From Eudoraea sp. (GTDB taxonomy: Bacteria; Bacteroidota; Bacteroidia; Flavobacteriales; Flavobacteriaceae), in the NCBI GenBank assembly GCA_013041785.1, contig JABDRK010000111.1:1-14579 (forward strand): a stretch of 14,579 nt of DNA. Reading direction: 5' to 3'. The notes beneath the pieces were generated by a model. It had not been told where the DNA came from and searched no databases. It saw only the letters and a list, made by a program, of their open reading frames with translations. This document shows positions 1 to 8,247 of the stretch, in pieces. Position 1 is the stretch's first letter; the number at the start of each line of letters is the position of its first letter. The position numbers and the translations under genes were made by a program.

Positions 1-1208
1 GCTTTCTGCTCACTTTGAATTCCTGTGAGAAAAATAATGACGAATTATATGAAGATTACCTCGTAGCACGTCCCCTTACCATGAGTGTGGAAGAATTTAA
101 GAATAGCGTGGATATCATTGCCCCAATACCTGTAAATGAATCGGGAAAGATCTATGCCTATGATCAATACATATTTGTAAACGATAAATACAAGGGGGTA
201 CATGTGATAGACAACAGTGATCCTGGCAATCCACAAAAAATATCTTTTATCAAGATAGCCGGGAATGTGGACATTTCCGTTAAGGACAATTATTTGTATG
301 CCGACAGCATCACGGATTTGATGGTATTTGATATTTCTGATATCGGAAACATACAAATTGTTAACCGGCTTGAGAACGTCCTCAGGGATAATGTTGTTTG
401 GCCGGTAGAAGCGGACTTCTTCGAGTATGGCAATTGGGACTATGAGAATGAAATCCTGATCGGTTGGGAAGTGGTCACGGAAAGGCGCCTTATTTCTGAA
501 TATGAACAACGATGGGGGCAGGTAGATATCCTTTTTGCCGAAGCTAATGATGCCGGAAATGTTGGACAGGGAGGTTCCCTGGCGCGTTTCAAGATCGTTG
601 AAGATTATCTCTATGCTGTGGACAGCCATAACATTAATGTATTCGACATTAGCGATCTGGAAAACCCGGTAGACCTGGAAGATGTTTATGCCGGATTTGA
701 TATTGAAACCATCTTCTACAATGGGCAATACCTCTTTCTGGGCAGCATGCGGGGAATGTATATCTACAATTTATCTGTACCTGCATCACCCGAGTTCGTT
801 TCGGAATTTCAGCACGGTACGGCTTGCGACCCTGTCGTGGTAGATGGGGATTACGCCTATGTTACCCTTAGGGGAGGAAACAATTGCGGGGCAACAGAAA
901 GCGGTTTGTTTATCGTTGACATTTCAAATATTTCCAATCCCGAACTTGCCGTTAGCTATCCCATGGATGAGCCTTATGGACTCGGGGTAAAAGAAGAGAA
1001 ACTCTTTGTATGCGATGGGGCTTCAGGCCTTAAGGTTTACAACAAAACGGATGTCAACAACCTGGAACTCCTAAACCATTTTGAAGATATCGTAACCTTT
1101 GATGTTATCCCATTATCTAACCATTTGCTCATGGTAGGGGATGATATTCTCTATCAATACGAATACAGTGAGGAAGGGATCAGCCTGCTCAATTCTCTTC
1201 CCCTCTAA
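1..1208 (+). CDS. LVIVD-repeat surface lipoprotein (5' partial)
   Basis: The reading frame is open to the left edge, where it reads F-L-L-T-L-N-S-C-E-K. This is the end of a lipoprotein signal peptide with a lipobox (L-N-S-C), so the true ATG lies outside the window and the TTG at 15 is not the start. After the lipidated Cys comes a short acidic/polar stretch (EKNNDE), resembling the export signal that sends some Bacteroidota lipoproteins to the cell surface (inference). The remaining ~390 residues are repeats of the LVIVD type: blocks such as GVHVIDNSDPGNP, LMVFDISDIGN, INVFDISDLENP and LFIVDISNISNP, each preceded by a strand of the form 'dnYLYA'. Such repeats form a beta-propeller. No catalytic motif is visible and the substrate or partner is unknown. 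The gene ends 2 bases from the stop of the convergent BNR gene. Family call is firm; function is not known. Confidence 0.85.
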   Translation, partial: FLLTLNSCEKNNDELYEDYLVARPLTMSVEEFKNSVDIIAPIPVNESGKIYAYDQYIFVNDKYKGVHVIDNSDPGNPQKISFIKIAGNVDISVKDNYLYADSITDLMVFDISDIGNIQIVNRLENVLRDNVVWPVEADFFEYGNWDYENEILIGWEVVTERRLISEYEQRWGQVDILFAEANDAGNVGQGGSLARFKIVEDYLYAVDSHNINVFDISDLENPVDLEDVYAGFDIETIFYNGQYLFLGSMRGMYIYNLSVPASPEFVSEFQHGTACDPVVVDGDYAYVTLRGGNNCGATESGLFIVDISNISNPELAVSYPMDEPYGLGVKEEKLFVCDGASGLKVYNKTDVNNLELLNHFEDIVTFDVIPLSNHLLMVGDDILYQYEYSEEGISLLNSLPL

Positions 1209-1210
1209 GC

Positions 1211-4200
1211 TCAATTAACGGAGATCATTTTAATCTGGCTATCGCTTATGCTACTATTGATCTGGCCCACATAGGTGTTCATCAGCTTTTCTAAGCTGGT
1301 AATTTCCAGGTCCAGTTCCTTTTTGATCTCCACAAAAAATTCCCGGGCCTGGTTGGTTGGCGGATAATCTCCCCGCTGAGAATCAGCCATCAGGAATGCG
1401 AGTCGGTTATTTATACGAATTCCATAGTTCAGGGGGTCTTGCCGGCTTTGATTTTTTGTCATGTGGATGTTGTTTTCCACTTCAGTCAGTTTGGTCTCAA
1501 AATCGTGCAGCATTGCCTTTAACTCCTGCTGGTCTGTCGCCTTTCCCTTGAGGTAATCGAGGTCGCGCTTAACCCTTCGTATTTCTACAATTGCCTGGTT
1601 TGCCCGACTCACCTGATCCCTTACGGCCATGAGAAAGTCAAACTGTTCCTGAAAATCCTGCTGGCTGTTGGGTAGCCTGGGATCTTTTACAATGGTTAAA
1701 TCTGCTTCCGCAATCTCGCTATTATAATGAAGTACTGCCTTATATGTCCCGGGTACTGCTTTGGGCCCACGGTTAGGGGAGGAATACAATACCATACCCT
1801 TGAATGCCGAAAAGCCAGGATATTGCATGTTCCATATAAAGCGGTTACCCCCGGTTTTAACTTTGAGCGGTTTTGTAGAAGCGGGATTGTTTTTGTCTTC
1901 CTTCGCATGGTTTGAGAAATCCTGAATCAAAGTGCCGTTGGCCTCCCTGATTTCAATACGCACAGTATCTGTTTCTTTAAATTCCCGGATATAGTAATTG
2001 ATAATGGCCCCATTGGGGTGATTAGATCCCTCCAGTTTTGGGTTTGGTCGTCCCCAACCGGATTGCTGCATACGATAGGCCTGATCTGGCTTAAACAACA
2101 CTGCATCTTGTTTTGACATATCTGCGGAAAGTTGATGCAGGGGAGTCAGGTCATCTATCATCCAAAAACTCCTGCCGTGAGTTGCTGCGATGAGGTCGTT
2201 GTCACGCACATGAAGATCCCGGATTGAAGTGATCGGGAGGTTTAGCTGAAAAGGTTTCCAGCTGGCACCATCGTCAAAAGAAATGTACATGCCCCATTCT
2301 GTACCGGCATACAACAAACCTTCCCTGACTTTGTCTGATCGAATGGCCCTGGTGTAATGGTTGTTCCTGATTCCTTTGGTAATGAGGCTCCAGGTTTTAC
2401 CATAGTCTTCCGTCTTGTAGAGGTAGGGGGTATAATCCCCGAACTTGTATGATGTTGCTGCTACATATGCCGTTCCCTTTTTAAACGGACTGGGGTCGAT
2501 ACAATTGATCATATTGAGTTTGGGAGACATCCCGGATGGAGGGGTAATGTCTTCCCAGCTTTCCCCATTGTTCCTCGTTATATGGATAAGGCCGTCATCG
2601 CTCCCTACCCATATCACTCCGGGTTCATTTGGGGATTCGGCCATGGCTAAAATGTTGGAGTAGAATTCTGCTCCGGTATTATCCTGGGTGATGGGACCCC
2701 CGGAAGATTTTATCGTTTCCGGGATAGCCCGGGTAAGGTCGGGTGAAATCACTTTCCAGGACTGTCCTTCATTTTCTGTAACATGCAGGAAATTGGAACC
2801 TGCATACAGGCGTTTCGGATTATGGATACTAAACATTACGGGGAAGTTCCAGTTGAATCTATACTTCATTACTTCTGCTCCCGAACCAGCCGGGTTATCG
2901 GGCCATACGTTGACAGACCGGGTTTGGTCAACCGAGTGGTCCTGGCGCATCATATAGCCTTTGAAGGTACCCCCATATACAATATCATTATTGTTGGGGT
3001 CAGGGGCCAGGTGGGCGCTTTCTCCTCCGGCCGTTGGTTCCCAGTCTCTTTCGGTAATCGAATTTCCGGAGGTTCTGTTAAGGATCCGCACCGTACTGTT
3101 GTCCTGCTGGGCACCATAAATGCGATAGGGAAAGTGGTTGTCCGTAGTTACCCTGTAAAACTGAGCTGTTGGTTGATTGGAATAGGTAGACCAGTTGTTG
3201 CCACCATCATTGGAGATCTGAGCCCCTCCATCATCAGCAATAGCCATCCTGTTATTATTATTGGGGTCGATCCAAAGGTCGTGGTGATCCCCGTGTGGAG
3301 CATTTTTAAGGGTAAAGGTTTTTCCTCCATCGGTGGAAACCCCATAACTCACGTTCATAACATATACCTTGTCGACATTCTGGGTGTCGGCATAAATGCG
3401 GCTGTAGTACCAGGCCCGTTGTCTGAGGGCTCTGTTTTCGTTGACCTTCTCCCAGCTTGCTCCTCCGTCATCGGACCTAAATACACCTCCATCGGCAGCT
3501 TCGATAATGGTCCATATACGATTTGAATTCAAAGGAGATACGGCAATACCCACAATACCCCAGGGAGTTTCGGGAAGCCCCGGCATGTTTGAGATCTCCT
3601 TCCAGCTATCGCCCCCATCCGTACTTTTAAACAACTTACTGTCTGGCCCGCCACTGTCCATACGATATCCATTCCTTTTCATCTGCCAGGTGGAGGCGTA
3701 GAGAATCCTGGGATTGTTGGGATCCATAACAAGGTCGCCTGCCCCGGCTTTGTCACTTACATACAGGATTCGTTCCCAGCTTTGCCCCCCATCACGTGAA
3801 CGGTATACGCCTCTTGTTTTGTTTGGTATCCAGAGGTTTCCAATAACAGCTACATAGATGAGATTGGGGTCACGGGGATGAATCCGGATCCGTGCGATAT
3901 GTTCCGAGCCTTCGAGCCCGATAAACTCCCAGCTCTTGCCGGCATCCATACTCTTCCACATGCCATTCCCGGAAGAAACATTGCCCCTGAGGGTCTGTTC
4001 CCCTTCTCCCACATAGAGGATGTTGGGGTCCGATTCTGAGACGGCTATAGTACCGATAGAACCTCCAAAATATCCATCAGAGATGCAACTCCAGGTGCTT
4101 CCTGCATCCTCCGTTTTCCAAACACCGCCTCCGGCTGTACCCATATAATAAAGGTTGGGATTATTCAGAACCCCGGAAACCGTTCCGGCGCGACCCCCCC

Positions 4201-4351
4201 GAAAAGGGCCCAGTTGCCGCCAGCTGATCCCTTGATAAAGGGTTTCGTCATAAGAGACTTCAGGGGCCTTCTGCTTTCTTCTTTGTGCTTCATTTTCTTG
4301 TAAGGGGAGGATCAGCAATACACCGACCAGGAATAGGGTGATGACTTTCAT
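1211..4351 (-). CDS. Exported Asp-box/BNR (sortilin-VPS10-like) beta-propeller protein
   Basis: A 1046-residue protein starting with a Sec signal peptide (residues ~1-22, MKVITLFLVGVLLILP core, no lipobox Cys), so it is exported. Residues ~80-700 hold eleven Asp-box motifs of the type S/T-x-D-x-G-x-S/T-W (for example EDAGSTW, RDGGQSW, TDGGDSW, DDGGASW, NDGGNNW, EDYGKTW, FDDGASW), the signature of BNR/sortilin-like propellers, probably two of them. Residues ~760-900 look like a beta-sandwich ('FIWNMQYPGF' region), and the last ~150 residues are charged and helical (coiled-coil-like). Databases often name such proteins 'glycosyl hydrolase', but no glycosidase active site can be recognised. I see no obvious T9SS C-terminal sorting domain. 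It is transcribed divergently from topA across a 134-base gap; a 7/8 match to the TAnnTTTG element lies on the minus strand at 4373-4380. Role unknown; perhaps binding or processing of peptides or glycans. Confidence 0.85.
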   Translation of the reverse strand: MKVITLFLVGVLLILPLQENEAQRRKQKAPEVSYDETLYQGISWRQLGPFRGGRAGTVSGVLNNPNLYYMGTAGGGVWKTEDAGSTWSCISDGYFGGSIGTIAVSESDPNILYVGEGEQTLRGNVSSGNGMWKSMDAGKSWEFIGLEGSEHIARIRIHPRDPNLIYVAVIGNLWIPNKTRGVYRSRDGGQSWERILYVSDKAGAGDLVMDPNNPRILYASTWQMKRNGYRMDSGGPDSKLFKSTDGGDSWKEISNMPGLPETPWGIVGIAVSPLNSNRIWTIIEAADGGVFRSDDGGASWEKVNENRALRQRAWYYSRIYADTQNVDKVYVMNVSYGVSTDGGKTFTLKNAPHGDHHDLWIDPNNNNRMAIADDGGAQISNDGGNNWSTYSNQPTAQFYRVTTDNHFPYRIYGAQQDNSTVRILNRTSGNSITERDWEPTAGGESAHLAPDPNNNDIVYGGTFKGYMMRQDHSVDQTRSVNVWPDNPAGSGAEVMKYRFNWNFPVMFSIHNPKRLYAGSNFLHVTENEGQSWKVISPDLTRAIPETIKSSGGPITQDNTGAEFYSNILAMAESPNEPGVIWVGSDDGLIHITRNNGESWEDITPPSGMSPKLNMINCIDPSPFKKGTAYVAATSYKFGDYTPYLYKTEDYGKTWSLITKGIRNNHYTRAIRSDKVREGLLYAGTEWGMYISFDDGASWKPFQLNLPITSIRDLHVRDNDLIAATHGRSFWMIDDLTPLHQLSADMSKQDAVLFKPDQAYRMQQSGWGRPNPKLEGSNHPNGAIINYYIREFKETDTVRIEIREANGTLIQDFSNHAKEDKNNPASTKPLKVKTGGNRFIWNMQYPGFSAFKGMVLYSSPNRGPKAVPGTYKAVLHYNSEIAEADLTIVKDPRLPNSQQDFQEQFDFLMAVRDQVSRANQAIVEIRRVKRDLDYLKGKATDQQELKAMLHDFETKLTEVENNIHMTKNQSRQDPLNYGIRINNRLAFLMADSQRGDYPPTNQAREFFVEIKKELDLEITSLEKLMNTYVGQINSSISDSQIKMISVN

Positions 4352-4458
4352 AGGATAGTGTTCTTAAGCTATCTAAAATACACATTAATTTGCGTATTTC
4401 CAGTGGTCATGCTAAAACCGGTCTGAAGGGGTAAACGCATCAAATAAAAAAATTCCTA

Positions 4459-4466
4459 TACTTTTG
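4459..4466 (+). promoter_or_regulatory. -7 promoter element of topA (TAnnTTTG)
   Basis: TACTTTTG matches the Bacteroidota housekeeping -7 consensus TAnnTTTG at all defined positions. It lies 19 bases before the topA ATG, which predicts transcription starting near 4470 and a leader of about 16 bases. No clear TTG -33 box is visible at the expected distance, so the call rests on the -7 box and its position. Confidence 0.5.
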
Positions 4467-4485
4467 TTCCCACAAAAACCTGTGC

Positions 4486-6963
4486 ATGGCAAAGAATTTA
4501 GTTATTGTAGAATCCCCTGCAAAAGCAAGGACCATTGAACGTTTCCTGGGGAAGGATTATAAAGTGGCGAGCAGTTTCGGACATATTGCCGACCTACCTT
4601 CTAAGGAGCTTGGGGTGGATATTGACAATAATTTTAAGCCAAAATACATTGTCGATGCCGACAAGAAACCCGTCGTAAAAAAGTTAAAGGAACTGGCAAA
4701 GAAAGCAGATACCATCTGGCTGGCCAGTGATGAAGACCGCGAAGGGGAAGCCATTTCCTGGCATTTGGTGGAAACCCTCAATCTGGACCGTAATAAAACC
4801 AAGAGGATTGTATTTAATTCCATAACCAAGTCGGCTATACAAAAGGCCATTGAGAATCCCAGAGATATCGATTACAATTTAGTCAATGCACAACAGGCCA
4901 GAAGAGTTCTGGATCGCCTGGTAGGCTATGAGCTTTCTCCAGTACTTTGGAAGAAGGTGAAACCGGGCTTATCTGCTGGAAGGGTACAGTCTGTCGCGGT
5001 GCGATTGATCGTGGAGCGCGAACGCGAAATAACTGCTTTTACCCCTAAGGCTTCTTATCGGGTAATCGGGCAGTTTTTGACGCAGCAAGGACAAACCTTC
5101 CAGGCGCGTTTGGGCAAAACCTTTTCAACACAGGAAGCAGCCGAGACTTTTTTACAAAAGAATATCGGGGCGAATTTTAGCGTAGCCAGTCTGGAGAAAA
5201 AGCCTGCAAAAAAATCCCCTTCGGCACCTTTTACAACCTCGACTTTGCAACAGGAGGCCTCCCGGAAGCTTTTCTTTTCAGTATCCCGCACCATGCAGGT
5301 GGCCCAAAGATTATATGAAGCCGGGCTGATTACCTATATGAGAACAGACAGCGTAAACCTGTCCAAGGAAGCATTGAACGCAGCGCGGCATGCCATTGAA
5401 GGTGCTTATGGCGAAGCATATAGCCAGGTGCGAAACTATAACCGAAAATCCAAAGGGGCCCAGGAGGCACATGAAGCTATTCGGCCTACGGATATGAAAT
5501 TACAGAGCCCATCCCTGGAAAGGGATCAGGCACGCTTATATGAATTGATCTGGAAGCGGACCATTGCCTCACAAATGAGCGATGCCAAACTGGAACGCAC
5601 GCAGGTCAAAATAGGATCCAACAGCTATGATGAGCAATTCTCAGCCAGTGGTGAGGTAATTAAATTTGACGGCTTCCTTAAAGTTTATCTCGAAAGCAAG
5701 GATGAAGAGGATGCAGAAGAACAGGGAGGTTTACTACCTGCCATGAATCAGGGAGAAGCCCTGACCAATGAGCAGCTGGTAGCTACAGAACGCTTTACAC
5801 GTCCGGCTTATCGTTACACGGAAGCTACCCTGGTTAAAAAATTGGAGGAACTCGGCATTGGGAGGCCCTCAACTTATGCACCCACGATATCAACCATCCA
5901 AAACAGGGGATATGTTGAAAAGGGAACCGTAGAGGGGCAGGAAAGAAAATACAATCAGCTCACCCTGAAAAACGGAACGATCAAATCCAACATCCTTTCC
6001 GAGAAGGTAGGGTCTGACAAGGGCAAGCTGGTCCCTACAGACATCGGTATGATTGTCAATGATTTTCTGGTAGCCCACTTTGCCAATATTCTGGATTATC
6101 ATTTCACAGCCCGGGTGGAAGAAGAATTTGATGAGATCGCCTCAGGGGAAGAAGACTGGCAAAAAGTGATGCGTGAATTTTACGAGGACTTTCACCCCAA
6201 TGTAACCGAGGTGGAGGCCACGGCAGAACGCGCCAGTGGTGAACGCATATTGGGGACTGATCCGGATTCGGGAAGGCAGGTAGCTGTAAGGCTTGGCAGG
6301 TTTGGCCCTATGGTGCAGATCGGAACGGTTGACGAAGAAGAAAAACCGGTATTTGCGAGCCTCTTACCCGACCAGTCGCTAAATACAATTACCTATGAAG
6401 AGGCTATGGACCTCTTTAAGTTGCCGCGCTCACTTGGCGAGTATAATGGGGAAGAACTGCAGGCCAATGTTGGCCGATATGGTCCATATATACGGTACGG
6501 AAAGAAATTTGTTTCCCTGGATAAAGGAGAAAGTGTATTTGATGTGGACTTTGAACGTGCGGTAGAACTGGTGAAAGCCAAGGAAAGAGCGGATGCTCCT
6601 ATAGCACATTACGAAGGTCATGAGGTAACTAAGGGAAAAGGCCGCTTTGGACCTTTTATAAAATGGAATGGCATATTCATCAGCGTAGGGAAAAAATATA
6701 ATTTTGATGCGCTGACTGAGGCAGACATTGCCCAACTTATCGAAGACAAAAAGAAGAAAGAGGCCGAGAAGTTAGTAAACGAATGGCCGGAGGAAGGGAT
6801 TCGTATCGAAAAAGCAAGATGGGGGAGACACAATATTATTAAAGGAAAAACCAAGGTTGAGTTGGCAAAAGACGTTGATCCCCTGGGTGTAACTCTGGAG
6901 CAGGCGCAAACCCTGTTGGCTAAGAAAGCACCCAAGAAGAAAACCAGAAAATCCAAAACATAA
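4486..6963 (+). CDS. topA: DNA topoisomerase I (type IA)
   Basis: Relaxes negatively supercoiled DNA by cutting and rejoining one strand through a 5'-phosphotyrosine link; cytoplasmic, nucleoid-bound. The TOPRIM domain is at residues 1-~115 with Glu9 (IVESPAK) and the metal-binding acid triad Asp82-x-Asp84-x-Glu86 (SDEDREGEAISW). The conserved GRVQSVAVRL is at 165-174, PFTTSTLQQEA at 248-258, and the catalytic Tyr284 with Arg286 in LITYMRTDS. The C-terminal third (from ~580) carries no Cys4 zinc fingers but a series of topoisomerase C-terminal repeats (GRFGPMVQIG, GRYGPYIRYG, GRFGPFIKW, ARWGRHNI) and a Lys-rich tail. I find no cysteine in the whole 825 residues. The length fits Bacteroidota TopA. 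The start is fixed by the MAKNLVIVES N-terminus. The next gene begins 9 bases after the stop, with an AGAAAGG between them, so co-transcription is likely. Confidence 0.97.
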   Translation: MAKNLVIVESPAKARTIERFLGKDYKVASSFGHIADLPSKELGVDIDNNFKPKYIVDADKKPVVKKLKELAKKADTIWLASDEDREGEAISWHLVETLNLDRNKTKRIVFNSITKSAIQKAIENPRDIDYNLVNAQQARRVLDRLVGYELSPVLWKKVKPGLSAGRVQSVAVRLIVEREREITAFTPKASYRVIGQFLTQQGQTFQARLGKTFSTQEAAETFLQKNIGANFSVASLEKKPAKKSPSAPFTTSTLQQEASRKLFFSVSRTMQVAQRLYEAGLITYMRTDSVNLSKEALNAARHAIEGAYGEAYSQVRNYNRKSKGAQEAHEAIRPTDMKLQSPSLERDQARLYELIWKRTIASQMSDAKLERTQVKIGSNSYDEQFSASGEVIKFDGFLKVYLESKDEEDAEEQGGLLPAMNQGEALTNEQLVATERFTRPAYRYTEATLVKKLEELGIGRPSTYAPTISTIQNRGYVEKGTVEGQERKYNQLTLKNGTIKSNILSEKVGSDKGKLVPTDIGMIVNDFLVAHFANILDYHFTARVEEEFDEIASGEEDWQKVMREFYEDFHPNVTEVEATAERASGERILGTDPDSGRQVAVRLGRFGPMVQIGTVDEEEKPVFASLLPDQSLNTITYEEAMDLFKLPRSLGEYNGEELQANVGRYGPYIRYGKKFVSLDKGESVFDVDFERAVELVKAKERADAPIAHYEGHEVTKGKGRFGPFIKWNGIFISVGKKYNFDALTEADIAQLIEDKKKKEAEKLVNEWPEEGIRIEKARWGRHNIIKGKTKVELAKDVDPLGVTLEQAQTLLAKKAPKKKTRKSKT

Positions 6964-6972
6964 AGAAAGGGC

Positions 6973-8130
6973 ATGGCGTTTGATTTTCTAGTTCCCGTAG
7001 CAGATCAGGTTTTGGCCCATAATGAGTTTTTGCCTGCGCAGGCCATTGGCAGGCATATCCATATACATACCGAAAAAGATGGCCTTCCGGTTCTTGCGAA
7101 TGTAAATTTTGCCCTGCTCGGGGTAAATGAATCCAGGAATGCCTTTGAGAAAAAACCTGAGAAACTGGACCTGGCTCAGATTCGTATCCAGTTTTACCGC
7201 CTTTTGATGGGGAATTGGAATGCTTCCCTGGTAGACCTCGGAAACATAGAAGAAGGAGAAAAGGTAGAGGACACCTATTTTGTGGTTAAGGAAATCGTAG
7301 CCGGACTCCTTGAAGAAGATATCATCCCAATCCTTATCGGTCCCACCCAGGACATAACGTATCCCATGTACCGTGCCTATGACCGGATAAAGGATATGGT
7401 AAACCTGGTCTCTATAGACAGCCGTTTCGATTTCGGTATTGATGAGGAGCTTATATCCTCTCATTCTTATATGAGCAAAATCATCACCGAAAAACCAAAT
7501 AATCTTTTCAACTTTTCCAATATCGGTTATCAGAGTTATTTCAATGCTCAGGAAGAGGTAGACCTGATGGATCGCCTGTTCTTTGATGCGTATCGTTTGG
7601 GGGAGATTGCCTCAGATATAACACTGGCTGAACCAGTGCTTCGAAATGCGCATTTGGTTAGTCTGGATTTCAGGGCCATCAAATCCAGTGAAATAAACGG
7701 CTCCAAAAACTTTTCTCCCAACGGTTTTAACGGACGGGAGATTTGTTCCATAGCCCGTTATGCCGGGATAAGCGACAAGGTTTCTGCCTTTGGCGTTTTT
7801 GAGGCAGAGAACAATATCCAGGCCTTCCAGCTGATCGCCCAGATTATCTGGTATTTTATAGAAGGCCACAACTTCAGAATCAGGGAATATCCGGACTCCA
7901 AAAGCAAAAACTTCACCAAGTTCATTGTTCCAACAGAAACGGAAGAACTCGTATTCTTCAAAAGCCTGCTCACCCAAAGGTGGTGGGTTGAGGTTCCATC
8001 CCTAGTATCTTCACATACTAAATCAGGTTCACCCGCGTTATTACCATGCACCGAGAAAGACTATCTGGACGCTTGCGATCAAAATATTCCGGATCGGTGG
8101 TTTAAAGCCTACAAGAAAGGATTTAACTAA
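6973..8130 (+). CDS. Arginase/formimidoylglutamase-fold protein with degenerate metal site
   Basis: A 385-residue member of the ureohydrolase (arginase/agmatinase/formimidoylglutamase) fold; relatives in Flavobacteria are usually annotated formimidoylglutamase. Three landmark blocks can be aligned to the family: LIGPTQDIT (residues 121-129; family GGDHS), VSIDSRFDF (146-154; family DAHxD) and VSLDFRAIK (229-237; family SxDxD). Of the six usual Mn ligands, Asp149, Asp153 and Asp232 remain, but the His at 126 is Gln, the His at 151 is Arg and the second Asp at 234 is Arg. A working binuclear Mn centre therefore looks impossible, and I infer a non-canonical or non-enzymatic role. No signal peptide, so cytoplasmic. 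It follows topA by 9 bases and precedes gldK by 117 bases, with no terminator seen between. No hut (histidine degradation) genes are nearby, which argues against HutG. Fold: fairly sure; function: unknown. Confidence 0.8.
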   Translation: MAFDFLVPVADQVLAHNEFLPAQAIGRHIHIHTEKDGLPVLANVNFALLGVNESRNAFEKKPEKLDLAQIRIQFYRLLMGNWNASLVDLGNIEEGEKVEDTYFVVKEIVAGLLEEDIIPILIGPTQDITYPMYRAYDRIKDMVNLVSIDSRFDFGIDEELISSHSYMSKIITEKPNNLFNFSNIGYQSYFNAQEEVDLMDRLFFDAYRLGEIASDITLAEPVLRNAHLVSLDFRAIKSSEINGSKNFSPNGFNGREICSIARYAGISDKVSAFGVFEAENNIQAFQLIAQIIWYFIEGHNFRIREYPDSKSKNFTKFIVPTETEELVFFKSLLTQRWWVEVPSLVSSHTKSGSPALLPCTEKDYLDACDQNIPDRWFKAYKKGFN

Positions 8131-8247
8131 TTGGAAATAATTTAAGGTGATAGGGCGGGGAAATACAATAATTTGCCTAAAACGCTGTTTAAGGTTTAAT
8201 AATTGGCGTTACCGCGTTAAAGTCTAAATCGAAATTTAACCTAAAGT

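Noticed and set aside
45..728. 227-codon open frame on the minus strand inside the LVIVD lipoprotein gene
   Set aside because: It is a mirror of the repetitive 'VFDISD' coding pattern; no family features, no start context and full overlap with a real gene.
2783..3526. 247-codon open frame on the plus strand inside the BNR gene
   Set aside because: It lies opposite a clear Asp-box coding sequence; its protein is compositionally odd, has no recognisable domain and no promoter. It is kept open by the codon pattern of the repeats on the other strand.
6988..7464. 158-codon minus-strand frame opposite the ureohydrolase-like gene
   Set aside because: Full overlap with a conserved gene and no recognisable domain or promoter.
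6973..8130. Annotation as HutG formimidoylglutamase
   Set aside because: Three of the six metal ligands are replaced and no histidine-degradation genes are in the neighbourhood.
8131..8247. A promoter for gldK in the 117-base gap
   Set aside because: TAATTTG (8169-8175) is one base short of TAnnTTTG and has no -33 box at proper distance; too weak to list as a feature, though an operon-internal promoter here remains possible.
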